From assembly GCA_016783965.1 (NCBI GenBank), contig JADHVO010000002.1, positions 1 through 64,000 on the forward strand: a stretch of 64,000 bases of DNA, read 5' to 3'. The notes below the pieces were generated by a model. The model was not told the origin of the DNA. It made no database searches and saw only the letters and a list, made by a program, of their open reading frames with translations. Each line of letters opens with the position of its first letter. Position 1 is the first letter of the stretch. A program made the translations under genes and the position numbers. Source of the DNA: Alphaproteobacteria bacterium (GTDB taxonomy: Bacteria > Pseudomonadota > Alphaproteobacteria > Micropepsales > Micropepsaceae). Below are positions 55,315 to 64,000 of this stretch, piece after piece.

Positions 55315-56616
55315 TTGAAGACGGCAAGAACATCGGTACGGGAACAGCGCAGACCCGTGCGCGCCGAAACGCTGGTGCTGCGGCAGCCGGCGTTGACGTC
55401 GCTGCCGCTGACGCTGGAAGATGCGTTGGCAGCGGTGGGTGTGGCACCGCGGACGCGCAGTGCTGTTCGCGCGCGGCGCGGATTGCTTTGGCACTGGTTT
55501 GCTTACGAGGCCACTTGGCTGGCGTGCATCAATACTCTGCTGAGCGTGCCGGTGCTGCTGGCGGCGATGACGATGACGGCGGCGGGGATGTCGTTCGCGG
55601 TCGCTGCAGGTCTTGCGCCGGCCGTCTATCGGGTGCTGAACGACGGGCTACCGTGGGCCGCGCTTGCACTGCTGGTGGCGGCGATGCTGAAGGCGGGGCA
55701 CGTGTGGGTGGATCGCAAGGCGCTCGGCTCGACGCGGCTGTTCGGGTACGCGCTGGCGATTGTGCTGGGCACAGCCGGTCTCTGGATGGCGGTCATGCTC
55801 GGTTATGCGAGCGTGGTGCCGATGATGTTCAAGCCGGTGCTGCGGCTGGCGGGCGGCGACGCGACGGCGCAGGTGGCGGCCGCAAACGCGGCGATGCTTG
55901 GCTATTTCGAGCCGGCGGTGATCGGTGGCGCGGCGTTGCTGCTGTCGGCGAAGAGTGCGAAGACCAGCGCGATGCGGCGGGCGCCGTTGCTGCGGCGGCG
56001 GATCGCGTTCGGCGGAATGGTGCTGAGCCTGATCGCGGTGCTGTTGAGCGCGTGGGCCGCGGACCGGCACTCGACGGGCGCGGATGCGCGGGACGGGATG
56101 ACGTTCGCGATCGGCGGCGACACGCTGAGCGGGCGCGACGGGGCCTACGGTTCGCTGTTCGCGCCGGGCGTGCCGTGTCATGTCTCGAGCCTGTTTGGGT
56201 GGCGCACCGATCCGGTGCTGAAGGACCAGACCAAGCTGCATCAGGGCGTCGACGTGGCGGTGAGACAGGGGACGCCGATCCATGCCATGGCGGACGGGCG
56301 CGTGATGTTCGTGGATTTCGACGAGGGGCTGGGGAATTTCGTGGCGCTGCGCACGGACAAGCTCACGATCATCAACGGACATATGGAGAGCGTTGCGGTG
56401 CATGCGGGCGATGTCGTGCACAAGGGCGACGTGATCGGGTTTGTGGGGAGCACAGGCAAGTCGACGGGGCCGCATGTGCATCTCCAGCTTTGCCCCGGCG
56501 GACACATGGACAAGGGGCACCTGATCTGCGGCGGCGCAACCAATCCGTACGAGAACTGGCCGACCCTGTCGGCGCTGGCGCAGATGTCCTGCGTGGACGG
56601 GCCACGGACGTTCTAA
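55315..56616 (+). CDS. M23 family metallopeptidase, membrane-embedded
   Basis: A 433-residue protein from a TTG start with GGGA upstream. Four or five membrane helices (about residues 70-260) are followed by the LytM/M23 domain (about 305-420) with zinc ligands in KLHQGVDVAV (HxxxD) and GPHVHLQLCP (HxH). The C-terminal domain lies in the periplasm. It probably cuts peptidoglycan cross-links or regulates cell-wall enzymes. The helix-rich N-terminal half is unusual for the family and may anchor it to a septal complex. Confidence 0.88.
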   Translation: MKTARTSVREQRRPVRAETLVLRQPALTSLPLTLEDALAAVGVAPRTRSAVRARRGLLWHWFAYEATWLACINTLLSVPVLLAAMTMTAAGMSFAVAAGLAPAVYRVLNDGLPWAALALLVAAMLKAGHVWVDRKALGSTRLFGYALAIVLGTAGLWMAVMLGYASVVPMMFKPVLRLAGGDATAQVAAANAAMLGYFEPAVIGGAALLLSAKSAKTSAMRRAPLLRRRIAFGGMVLSLIAVLLSAWAADRHSTGADARDGMTFAIGGDTLSGRDGAYGSLFAPGVPCHVSSLFGWRTDPVLKDQTKLHQGVDVAVRQGTPIHAMADGRVMFVDFDEGLGNFVALRTDKLTIINGHMESVAVHAGDVVHKGDVIGFVGSTGKSTGPHVHLQLCPGGHMDKGHLICGGATNPYENWPTLSALAQMSCVDGPRTF

Positions 56617-56713
56617 CTCCCATCACCATGGCCGGCCTCCGAGTTGGAGCATTGGTGCTTGCCTTCCCTAGGGGCGGATCAGCACACTCGCGCCCAGTTG
56701 CGAGGAGCAAGCG

Positions 56714-57925
56714 ATGGATCTCAGCTGGAGCGATACGGATCTTCGGTTTCGCGATGAGGTGCATGCGTTTCTCGATGCCGAGCTGACGCCCGATCTGCGC
56801 AAGGCGGGGAAGTCGCTGACGTCGGTCTATGCGGACTACGACGTCACGATGGAGTGGCACCGCATCCTTTACAAGAAGGGCTGGGTCGCGCCGGCGTGGC
56901 CGAAGGAATTCGGCGGCACGGGATGGAACGTCGTGCAGCGCTTCATCTGGGCGAGCGAGACGGCTTCGGCAGGCGCGCCTCCCTTGTCGCCGATGGGGCT
57001 CGGCATGTGCGGGCCGGTGATCATCGGGCACGGAACGCCGGCGCAGAAGGCGCATTACTTGCCGCGCATGCTGTCGGGCGAAGATTTCTGGTGCCAGGGC
57101 TATTCGGAGCCGGGGTCGGGGTCGGACCTCGCGTCGCTCCAGATGAGCGCGAAGGATGCGGGCGCTCACTTCGTCTGCAACGGGCACAAGATCTGGACCA
57201 CGCATGCGCACCTGGCGAACTGGATCTTCTGCCTAGTGCGGACGTCGAAGGAGGACATCCCGCAGCGGGGCATCACGTTCCTGCTGATCGACATGAAGTC
57301 GCCGGGTGTGACCGTGAAGCCGATCGTATTCGCGAGCGGCGAAGCGGTGCAGAACGAGGTGTTCTTCACCGACGTGAAGGTGCCAAAGGCGAACGTGGTG
57401 GGCCGCGTGGGCGATGGCTGGACGGTCGCGAAATACCTGATGCTGTTCGAGCGCGGCGGCGGGACGAGCGCGCCGTCGCATCGCGTGCGGCTGTCGCGCA
57501 TCCGGGAGATCGCGCGCGCGGAAGGCAATGACGATCCGGAGTTCGCCGCGAAGGTGGCGGACGCGGCGATCCAGGTGGAGGCGATGGGCGCGATGGAACT
57601 GCGCACCATGTCGGCGCTGAGTTCGGGCCAGGCGCCGGGACCGGAGAGCTCGATGCTGAAGATGGTGTCGACGGACCTGTCGCAGCGGCTCACGGAACTG
57701 GCGCTGGAGGCGGTGGGATATTACGCGATGCCGTTCCAGCCGTTCACGGTCGCGACCGGCGGGCCGACGCCGGGCTTTCATCGCCTGTCCAACCAGGAGC
57801 CCGTGGGGCCGGAATATTCCTGGCCGGTGATGGCGAAGTACCTGAACGACCGCGCGGGCTCGATCTACGCGGGGACAAACGAGGTGCAGCGGAATATCCT
57901 CGCGAAGGCCGTGTTGGGGTTGTGA
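56714..57925 (+). CDS. Acyl-CoA dehydrogenase
   Basis: A 403-residue flavoenzyme that introduces an alpha-beta double bond in acyl-CoA. Typical features: the N-terminal helical domain, YSEPGSGSDLASLQ (FAD and substrate contacts), HLANWIFCLVRTS, FFTDVKVPKANVVG and the C-terminal LNDRAGSIYAGTNEVQRNIL. Chain-length preference is not readable. The SDR gene starts 1 bp after the stop, so they are co-transcribed for a degradation pathway. Confidence 0.94.
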   Translation: MDLSWSDTDLRFRDEVHAFLDAELTPDLRKAGKSLTSVYADYDVTMEWHRILYKKGWVAPAWPKEFGGTGWNVVQRFIWASETASAGAPPLSPMGLGMCGPVIIGHGTPAQKAHYLPRMLSGEDFWCQGYSEPGSGSDLASLQMSAKDAGAHFVCNGHKIWTTHAHLANWIFCLVRTSKEDIPQRGITFLLIDMKSPGVTVKPIVFASGEAVQNEVFFTDVKVPKANVVGRVGDGWTVAKYLMLFERGGGTSAPSHRVRLSRIREIARAEGNDDPEFAAKVADAAIQVEAMGAMELRTMSALSSGQAPGPESSMLKMVSTDLSQRLTELALEAVGYYAMPFQPFTVATGGPTPGFHRLSNQEPVGPEYSWPVMAKYLNDRAGSIYAGTNEVQRNILAKAVLGL

Positions 57926-57926
57926 G

Positions 57927-58700
57927 ATGGATTTGGGACTGCGCGACAAGGTCGTGTTCATCGCAGGGGGGAGCCGTGGGATCGGGCTGGGAATCGTCGA
58001 GACGCTGCTGAAGGAAGGCGCGAAGGTCGCGATGACCGCGCGCGGCGCGGAGGCGTTGAAAACGACGCATGGGCGGTTGGCGGCGGCGCATGGCGCCGAC
58101 CGCGTGTGGTCGATACCGGGCGACATGCGCGACACGGCGACGATCGAGTCGGCGCTGAACGCGGTGGAGCGGGACTTCGGGCCATTGTGGGGCGCGGTGG
58201 CGAACGTCGGCATCTTCGCCTCGCCGCTGGGCTTCGAGGTTGACGATGCGAACTGGGATGCGGCGCTGACGCAGAATCTGGACTCGGCGTTCCGGCTGGC
58301 GCGCGCGGCCTTGCGTCGGATGACGCCGCGCAAGGAAGGGTCATTCGTGTTCATTTCGTCCATCGCGGGATTGGGCGCGATGGGATCGTCGCTCACCTAT
58401 GGCACGTCGAAGGCAGCGATGAACCATCTGTCGAAGGAACTGGCGAAGCTGGTGGGCGCAAGCGGGGTGCGGGTGAACACCGTCGCGCCGGGCAACATCA
58501 TCTTCCCGGGCGGGACGTGGGAGGCGAACTCCACCGGACCGCGCAAAGATTCTTGGGCGCGGTGGATCAAGCGCGAGGTGCCGTTGCAGCGCTATGGCAA
58601 GCCGGGGGAGATCGGCGCGGCAGTGGCATTCCTCCTGAGCCCGCAGGCGAGCTTCATCACCGGCGCGGTGCTGCCGGTGGATGGCGGGCAGACGCGGTGA
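57927..58700 (+). CDS. SDR family oxidoreductase
   Basis: A 257-residue dehydrogenase. AGGSRGIGLGIV binds cofactor, and the usual NNAG is NVG here (VANVGIFASP). The YGTSKAAMNHL motif (YxxxK) and SFITGAVLPVDGG are intact. In the acyl-CoA context it may act as a 3-hydroxyacyl-CoA or similar dehydrogenase. The YjbR gene GTG overlaps its stop by 4 bp. Confidence 0.92.
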   Translation: MDLGLRDKVVFIAGGSRGIGLGIVETLLKEGAKVAMTARGAEALKTTHGRLAAAHGADRVWSIPGDMRDTATIESALNAVERDFGPLWGAVANVGIFASPLGFEVDDANWDAALTQNLDSAFRLARAALRRMTPRKEGSFVFISSIAGLGAMGSSLTYGTSKAAMNHLSKELAKLVGASGVRVNTVAPGNIIFPGGTWEANSTGPRKDSWARWIKREVPLQRYGKPGEIGAAVAFLLSPQASFITGAVLPVDGGQTR

Positions 58701-59098
58701 AGGCGCGGGCGAAGGCCGTCGCGGGTGCCTATAGCGCGAGGGTGGTCGCGCTGGAGGCGTTTCTGACCGGCAAGCTGGGCGCGAGCGAGGTGAAGGCCAG
58801 CGTGAACGCCTCCATGTACAAAGTCGCGGACAAGGTCTTCGCGATCCTGTCGAAAAAGACGGGATACGTGGTGCTGAAGTCTCCGCCGGAGTCGGTGCCG
58901 ATGTTGAAGGAGGTGTACGCCGGAGTCGGGCACAAGACGCATCTCGACCGGCGGCGCTGGATCGCGGTGGAGCTGGACGCGGACGTGCCGATGAAGGAGG
59001 TACAACGGCTGGCGACGGTGTCGTACGACCTGGTGCGCGCTAGTGCGGAGAAGCCGGCGAAGCGCAAGGCTAAGAAGGTTGTTACGCGGGCGCGGTAG
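58697..59098 (+). CDS. MmcQ/YjbR family protein
   Basis: A 133-residue protein from a GTG that overlaps the SDR stop (GTGA). The MmcQ/YjbR fold shows in GHKTHLDRRRWIAVELDADVPMKEV and the C-terminal YDLVRASAEK segment. YjbR-type proteins fold like DNA-binding domains; their function is unclear. The Lys/Arg-rich end (AKRKAKKVVTRAR) could bind nucleic acid. Its 3' end overlaps the transporter gene by 17 bp, convergent. Confidence 0.85.
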   Translation: MKARAKAVAGAYSARVVALEAFLTGKLGASEVKASVNASMYKVADKVFAILSKKTGYVVLKSPPESVPMLKEVYAGVGHKTHLDRRRWIAVELDADVPMKEVQRLATVSYDLVRASAEKPAKRKAKKVVTRAR

Positions 59099-60305
59099 CT
59101 TTCCGGCCGTTCCACGCATCCACCACCACGCAGGCGACCGAGTTGCCGACGATGTTGGTGCCACTGCGCCCCATGTCGAGGAGATGGTCGACGGCGAGGA
59201 CGAGCAGCAGGCCGGCTTCGGGGAGGTGGAAGTACGGAAGGGCGGCGGCGATGACGACCAGGGAGGCTCTGGGAACGCCGGCCATGCCTTTCGACGTCAC
59301 CATCATCAGAAGCAGCAGCGTGATCTGCTGGCCCCAGGTGAGGTCGATGCCGTAGGCCTGCGCGATGAAGAGCGTCGCGAAGGTGCAGTACATCATCGAG
59401 CCGTCGAGGTTGAACGAATAGCCGAGCGGCAAAACGAAGCTGACGACCTGCTTCGGCAGGCCGATGGATTGCAGGTTCTCGAGCAGCTTCGGGTAGGCGG
59501 CCTCGGAGCTGGCGGTGGAGAAGGCGAGCAGGACGGGTTCGCGTACCGCTTTCAGCAGGTCGCCGATACGGCCGCGGATCAGCGCGGCGACGGCGAGCAG
59601 CAGCACCCACAGTACCAGCATCGCGAAGTAAAAGCCGCCGACGAACCTGGCGTAGGTGACGAGGATGCCGGCACCCTGTGTCGCAACGGTAGAGGTGAGC
59701 GCTGCGAACACCACCAGTGGCGCGAGATACATCACGTAGCCGGTGATCTTGAGCATCACGGTGACGACCTGCTCCATCACCGCCAAGATCGCGGGCGCGC
59801 GGTTCTCAGTGGCGGCGATCGCGGTCCCGACGAAGCACGAGAAGACGACGATCTGGAGGATCTCGTTGTTCGCCATCGCCTCGACGATGGATTTGGGGAC
59901 GAGGTGCTCGACGAAATCCTTGATATTGAGCGCGGCGGCGGCCGGCGCGGTGCCTTCGGTGCCCGCCGGAAGCGCGAGGCCGAGGCCGGGCTGGAAGAGA
60001 TGGACGAAGAGAAGGCCCAGGCCGAGCGAGAGCAGCGAGGCGAGGACAAACCAGGCGATGGAGCGGGCGCCGACGCGGCCGATCGTGGCGGCGTCCTCCA
60101 TATGCGCGATGCCGACGACCAGCGTTGAGAAGACCAGGGGCGCGATGATCATCTTGATCAGGCGCAGGAAGACGGTGGTGATGAGGCCGAGCGCGTCGGC
60201 GAGGGATCTGAGCTGGTCGGCGGCGAGCGCGCTGTGCGCGGCGAGGCCCGCACCGATGCCGAGCAGCATGGCGAGGACGAGGAAGATCGTGAATGTGCGG
60301 TTCAA
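59082..60305 (-). CDS. Dicarboxylate/amino-acid:cation symporter (SDF family)
   Basis: A 407-residue transporter with about eight membrane helices and two re-entrant loops. Family motifs: the serine-rich AFSTASSEAAYPKLLENLQ (HP1), PLGYSFNLDGSMMYC, TSKGMAGVPRASLVV and SGTNIVGNSVACVVVDAWNG (HP2 and helix 8). It couples uptake of C4-dicarboxylates or glutamate/aspartate to H+ or Na+. Which is not readable from sequence. It is a single gene here. Confidence 0.93.
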   Translation of the reverse strand: MNRTFTIFLVLAMLLGIGAGLAAHSALAADQLRSLADALGLITTVFLRLIKMIIAPLVFSTLVVGIAHMEDAATIGRVGARSIAWFVLASLLSLGLGLLFVHLFQPGLGLALPAGTEGTAPAAAALNIKDFVEHLVPKSIVEAMANNEILQIVVFSCFVGTAIAATENRAPAILAVMEQVVTVMLKITGYVMYLAPLVVFAALTSTVATQGAGILVTYARFVGGFYFAMLVLWVLLLAVAALIRGRIGDLLKAVREPVLLAFSTASSEAAYPKLLENLQSIGLPKQVVSFVLPLGYSFNLDGSMMYCTFATLFIAQAYGIDLTWGQQITLLLLMMVTSKGMAGVPRASLVVIAAALPYFHLPEAGLLLVLAVDHLLDMGRSGTNIVGNSVACVVVDAWNGRKATAPA

Positions 60306-60353
60306 AGAGCGCCCCTGCCCCGGTGTGTGCGGAGTTCTGTAGCATCTTCTCCA

Positions 60354-60481
60354 TCGTCATGCCCGGCCTTGTGCCGGGCACCCATGAACACGGATGATTC
60401 AAGGTGAAGCACGGCGCGTGCCGCGCTCTTGCCTGCACCTTGAATGTTCATGGGTCGCCGGGACGAGCCCGGCCATGACGA
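60354..60481. repeat. Palindromic intergenic repeat (MITE/REP-like)
   Basis: A 128-bp nested inverted repeat. Outer arms TCGTCATG (60354) and CATGACGA (60474), then CCCATGAACA (60381) with TGTTCATGGG (60445). Inside are ATTCAAGGTG (60397) and CACCTTGAAT (60436). CCGGC-rich stretches between arms pair imperfectly. It sits between the transporter and a phosphotransferase gene. The layout suits a mobile or regulatory palindromic element common in alphaproteobacteria. Confidence 0.75.
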
Positions 60482-60483
60482 AT

Positions 60484-61551
60484 CTATTTTGAAATCTTCG
60501 ACAGCGCGCGCGTGAACAGGTTGACTGTGCTGGCGTGCAGCATGTCGCCGGTTTCTTTGGGGGCTCGGCCGGCACAGGCTCTCGCATAGGTGCCTTCGAG
60601 GATCGCGCCGAGCTTGTAGCAGGCGAGGACCTCGTACCAGTCGGCATGCGAGACGTCGCGGCCGGTCTTCTTCGCGTAGCGGGCGATGATTTCGGCGCGG
60701 GTGGGAAAACCCTCCCACGAGCCAAAGACCGGGCCGGTCTTGGCGCTATCTTCGGGCCAGGACGACAGCAGCCAGCCGAGGTCGATCATGGGGTCGCCGA
60801 GCGTGGTCAACTCCCAGTCGACCATCGCTGTCATCCTCGGCGAGTGGCGATCGAACAGGACGTTTCCGAAGTGGAAGTCACCGTGGATGATGCCGGGTTT
60901 GAAGGCGGGCGGACGGTGGGCGTTGAGCCAGGCGCCGACCTCGTCGACACCGGGGATGCCGCTCATTCCGGGCCAGCCGGCGAACTCGGCGTAGGACTCG
61001 AGCTGCGATTTCCAGCGGCCGACCTGGCGTTCCAGGAAGTTGTCGAGTTTGCCCAGCGTCTGGAGTCCCTTGGCGGCGTAGTCGACCTTCGACAGTGCGG
61101 CGATGGCGTCGACCATCTCGAAGCCCATCATGCGACGCGCGGCCGGATCGTTGGCGTAGAGCGGCGGCATCTCCTCGCGCGGGGTGAAGCCTTCGATCGG
61201 CTCCATCAGGTAGAACGCGGCGCCGAGCACGGTTTCATCGGGACAGGCGGCGATGAGATCGGGATGCGGGACGGGCTCGCCCTTGAGTGCGGCGAGGACG
61301 CGGGCTTCGCGGCGCATGGTTTCGTTGGAGTTGGCGCGCAGGTGCTTCGGCGGGCGGCGCAGCACGTAAGTGCGGCCCGCGCGGATGAATTTCAGCAGGA
61401 TGTTCTGGGTGCCGCCGCCCAGCAGATGCGCGTCCTCGATCGGGCCGTGACCGAGGGATTGCGTATCCATCCAGGCACCGAGGGCGTCGATGGAAAGGAA
61501 ATTCTGCCAGTCTGTGTCACCGCGCGCGGCGTAGGTGTTTTGTTCGGCCAT
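60484..61551 (-). CDS. Phosphotransferase family protein (APH type, ACAD10/11-like)
   Basis: A 355-residue kinase-fold protein. Nucleotide-binding GGGTQNILLKF (about 45-55), the catalytic loop HGDFHFGNVLFDRH and metal-binding VDWELTTLGDPMIDLGW are present. Relatives phosphorylate small hydroxy compounds, and close ones are fused or adjacent to acyl-CoA dehydrogenases and phosphorylate 4-hydroxyacyl-CoA. The acyl-CoA dehydrogenase 2.5 kb away supports this. It is divergent from the damaged dioxygenase gene across 87 bp. Confidence 0.9.
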   Translation of the reverse strand: MAEQNTYAARGDTDWQNFLSIDALGAWMDTQSLGHGPIEDAHLLGGGTQNILLKFIRAGRTYVLRRPPKHLRANSNETMRREARVLAALKGEPVPHPDLIAACPDETVLGAAFYLMEPIEGFTPREEMPPLYANDPAARRMMGFEMVDAIAALSKVDYAAKGLQTLGKLDNFLERQVGRWKSQLESYAEFAGWPGMSGIPGVDEVGAWLNAHRPPAFKPGIIHGDFHFGNVLFDRHSPRMTAMVDWELTTLGDPMIDLGWLLSSWPEDSAKTGPVFGSWEGFPTRAEIIARYAKKTGRDVSHADWYEVLACYKLGAILEGTYARACAGRAPKETGDMLHASTVNLFTRALSKISK

Positions 61552-61638
61552 GCACGGATGCTGGCAGGTTGTTATGCTCCGTCAACCTGCCGTGGCGGCA
61601 CGATGGCGCCGGAATTTTTGCGGTGGCAGAATTGGCGC

Positions 61639-62432
61639 ATGGACTTCGACACGCTTCGCAAGACATACCGGGATGACGGCGTCGTGCTGTTGCGCGGTGC
61701 GCTGGACAAGGCGGCGCTGGCCGATGCGCTTGCTGCATATGAGTGGAGCCTCGCCAATCCGGGGCCGGCGGCGAGCCGCATCCGGCAGCATGGCGACGCG
61801 CTGTTCTATCAGGACCTCTACAACCGGGCTGCAATGCGGCGTACAAGCCGATGCTGGAGCGGTCGCCGCTGACGAAGATGATCGCCGACATCTGGCAGAC
61901 GCCGGATGTGTGGTTCATGTACGAGCAGGTATTCCTGAAGGAGGGCGGCGAGAGCCGGCGCACGCCGTGGCACCAGGACTCGTCTTATTTGGCCGTCGAT
62001 GGCGATGACCTGGCAGTGGCGTGGATCACGTTCGACCCAGTGAGCGCCGAGGATTCGTTGGAATTCGTGCGCGGGTCGCATCGCGGCGTCTTGTACAACG
62101 GATCGAGCTTTGCGCTGGACGACGACACGGCGCCGCTGCATGCCGGCGATGCGCTGCCCCGGCTGCCGGACATCGAGGGCAGCCGCGACCGGTTCGACAT
62201 CGTGTCGTTCGGCGTGGAGCCGGGCGACGTGGTGCTGTTTCATCCCAAGATGCTGCATGGCGGCGCGCCGACCCATCCAGGCGGGCGGCGGCGCACGCTC
62301 ACGCTGCGCTATTTCGGGCGCGATTGCCGGTATGACCTGCGGCCGGGTCGGGCAGGGCCGCGGTTGTCTCAGGGGCACGGGCTGAAGCACGGCGACCTGC
62401 TGCGAGATCCGGGGTTCTTGAAACTGGCTTAG
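61639..62432 (+). pseudogene. Frameshifted phytanoyl-CoA dioxygenase family gene
   Basis: The N-terminal part (from ATG 61639, MDFDTLRKTYRDDG) reads in one frame up to DLYNRAA, and the C-terminal part (AAYKPMLERSP ... FLKLA) continues in another from about 61833. Restoring one base near 61832 joins them into about 264 residues. The second part has the iron ligands (HQD in WHQDSSYLAVDGDD, and HGGAPTHPG) and the 2-oxoglutarate Arg (RTLTLRYFGRD). Either a real frameshift or a sequencing error. Normally these enzymes hydroxylate CoA thioesters or other small molecules. Confidence 0.8.
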
Positions 62433-62448
62433 TTGCCGAAGCGCGTCG

Positions 62449-63690
62449 CTAAAGCATTTTCTCGGCGAGGCTGCGAAACGCGTCGGGAACCGAGCGCGCG
62501 GCATTGGCGGCGACGGAGGTATAGTTAACCGCGTCGCGCCCAAAGCGCTTGCGGATCGCGTCCATGGCGCGATCGGCCTTGGCTCGGGCCACATCTTTGC
62601 GGCGACTTCGCGCGTCGCCGAGCCCCAACGGCAACTCCAGCTGCATGATGGGAGCAGGATCACCGAGGTGGGACACGGAGATGCCGAGCAGCGAGATCGA
62701 CTTTTCGTTCGGATGATCGGCCAGTACGCCGCGCACCAGCTCCGTTGCGAGATCGGCGATGGCGAGTGTCGTGGACAACGGCGACGGCACGGTAAGAGCA
62801 CGCGTTACCGAGCGCAGATCGGCAAAGCGCACGCGCACCGTGACGGTGCGGCCGGGCCGCGATTTTTCCCGGAGCCGCGTCGCGATGCGGTCCGCGAGCT
62901 GCAGGAGGACGGGGCGGAAGACGCGCTCTGCCGCAGGCTTGCGGCCGAGCGCCGATTGCGCGCCGGCGGAATGCGCGCGCCGGTGTGTCTGGATCTGGCG
63001 CGGGTCCTGGTTCCAGGCGAGCGCGAACAGCTTCGTTCCTGCGGCCGGGCCGAGCAGCCGGTCCAAAGCCCGAGGCCGGCTGTTTGCCAGTTGTCCGATC
63101 GTGGTGATGCCCTGCGAAGCGAGCCTTGCCTTCGTCGCCGGGCCGACGCCCCAGATCAACTCGACCGGCAAAGCGTGAAGAAATTGAAGCTCGGTGGCCG
63201 GATCGACGACGACCAAGCCGTCGGGCTTGGCGACCTGTGAGGCGACCTTCGCGAGATGCTTGGTGCGCGCCACGCCGATCGAGATCGCAAGGCCGAGTTC
63301 TGCGCGGACACGCGTCCGGATCGCGGCGGCAATCGCAGCAGGCGAACCGAAGAGATGCGTACAGCCGGTGACGTCGGCGAAGGCCTCATCGATCGAGATG
63401 CGTTCGACGGCGGGCGTGAAATCGCCGATCACCGTGATCGCCGCGTCGCCGAGGCGCTGGTACTCGCTGAAATGGCCGTCTACGAAGATGAGCTGCGGGC
63501 ACAGCTCGCGCGCGCGCCGTCCCGGCATGCCGCTCGTGATGCCGAACGCCTTCGCTTCATAGGACGCGGCGAGGACCACGCCGCCACCCACCGCCACGGG
63601 CTTGCCGCGCAGGTTGGGCTCAAGCATCTGTTCGACCGAGGCGTAGAAGGCGTCGAGGTCCGCATGCAGGATCGCTGCGGCCTGACTCAT
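62449..63690 (-). CDS. dinB: DNA polymerase IV
   Basis: A 413-residue Y-family polymerase. Catalytic carboxylates are in ILHADLDAFYASVEQ (about 8-22) and RISIDEAFADV (about 97-107). The finger-palm region VVLAASYEAKAFGITSGMPG and the thumb HhH segment VWGVGPATKARL are intact. The C-terminal QLELPL may serve as a clamp-binding motif. It does error-prone translesion synthesis. No lexA or imuA-type partner is adjacent. Confidence 0.95.
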   Translation of the reverse strand: MSQAAAILHADLDAFYASVEQMLEPNLRGKPVAVGGGVVLAASYEAKAFGITSGMPGRRARELCPQLIFVDGHFSEYQRLGDAAITVIGDFTPAVERISIDEAFADVTGCTHLFGSPAAIAAAIRTRVRAELGLAISIGVARTKHLAKVASQVAKPDGLVVVDPATELQFLHALPVELIWGVGPATKARLASQGITTIGQLANSRPRALDRLLGPAAGTKLFALAWNQDPRQIQTHRRAHSAGAQSALGRKPAAERVFRPVLLQLADRIATRLREKSRPGRTVTVRVRFADLRSVTRALTVPSPLSTTLAIADLATELVRGVLADHPNEKSISLLGISVSHLGDPAPIMQLELPLGLGDARSRRKDVARAKADRAMDAIRKRFGRDAVNYTSVAANAARSVPDAFRSLAEKML

Positions 63691-63736
63691 GGTGGCATCC
63701 CCGGATCAATCTCCGGAACATACCATGAACATTTGC

Positions 63737-64000
63737 TCAACGGTAGAGGATTTCCAGCGCCTGCTCTGCCGTCGCGGCGGTGCCGTTTACGGCGGGGCGG
63801 TCGCTGGGGGTGACGCCGGCCAGCGCGCGGCGGTAGACGCCTTGGCCGATGCTGGCGAGGCGGAAGACGCCGAAGGCGACGTAAAAATTCCAGTTGTCGA
63901 TGTGATCGCGGCCGGTGCGGCGACAATAGGCGTCGCGGTACTCTGCTTCCGTGGGGATGCCGCTGGTCCTGAAGTCGACGCCGTCGAGCGTGCCCCAGCT
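63737..64000 (-). CDS. Phosphotransferase family protein, C-terminal fragment
   Basis: Only the last 87 codons lie in the window. They read WGTLDGVDFRTSGIPTEAEYR, then YCRRTGRDHIDNWNFYVAFG and a helical tail. This matches the C-terminal part of APH-like proteins such as the one at 60484-61551. It adds a second member of the family to the lipid-catabolism group. The gene begins beyond the window end. Confidence 0.75.
   Translation of the reverse strand, partial: SWGTLDGVDFRTSGIPTEAEYRDAYCRRTGRDHIDNWNFYVAFGVFRLASIGQGVYRRALAGVTPSDRPAVNGTAATAEQALEILYR

Overview
The window is GC-rich chromosomal DNA from an alphaproteobacterium, gene-dense on both strands with strong third-position GC bias. The lineage call rests on three observations. 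A conserved-type block runs tpiA, secG, pyrG, kdsA, eno, ftsB, pdhA, pdhB, pdhC, lpdA. The E1-beta subunit of pyruvate dehydrogenase carries its own N-terminal lipoyl domain. CtrA-type boxes (TTAA-N7-TTAAC) lie upstream of cell-cycle/signalling-type genes. I cannot name the genus. No rRNA, intact tRNA, CRISPR array, insertion sequence or prophage was seen.

Region 1 (1-4.5 kb) is accessory: a DUF6471 protein, an orphan membrane protein, a 5'-truncated family-2 glycosyltransferase coupled to a secreted barrel-like protein, a possible ferritin-like protein and a TetR regulator. Region 2 (4.5-9.8 kb): a TPR lipoprotein-like or secreted protein, an orphan CoxL-type molybdenum hydroxylase subunit with a class II aldolase, and glycerol kinase. 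Region 3 (9.8-17.2 kb): a DUF2336 protein behind a CtrA box, moaA, NAD kinase, a response regulator/Hpt pair behind a second CtrA-like box, then Nudix hydrolase, MFS transporter, lytic transglycosylase and HIT protein.

Region 4 (17.3-23.2 kb): thiO with a degenerate CDP-alcohol phosphatidyltransferase-like protein, gamma-glutamyltransferase, and a copper/cytochrome-oxidase assembly set (PCuAC, CtaG, SCO) with a GFA protein. Region 5 (23.2-47.5 kb) is the core metabolic block: pyruvate dehydrogenase (lpdA, pdhC, pdhB, pdhA), ftsB, eno, kdsA, pyrG, secG, tpiA, then ppiD and trpE. It is interrupted by accessory genes: a second GFA protein inside the pdh operon, a flavin amine oxidase, MAPEG, a Wza-like export protein, a P450, a CBS protein, a secreted papain-fold candidate and a pseudo-receiver protein.

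Region 6 (47.5-64 kb): a YibQ-type deacetylase-fold protein; a ribbon-helix-helix regulator with a striking four-half-site operator, coupled to a DUF4097 beta-repeat protein and followed by a 44-residue membrane microprotein; an AraC/hydrolase pair; SDRs; GreA/B; CinA-type amidase; M23 peptidase; a lipid-catabolism group (acyl-CoA dehydrogenase, SDR, two phosphotransferases, a frameshifted phytanoyl-CoA dioxygenase); an SDF-family transporter; a palindromic intergenic repeat; and DNA polymerase IV.

The most interesting items are the RHH/DUF4097 module with its 11-bp-periodic operator and apparently leaderless start, and two related signalling loci in which a receiver-linker-Hpt layout is split at one locus and fused, with degenerate receiver residues, at the other.
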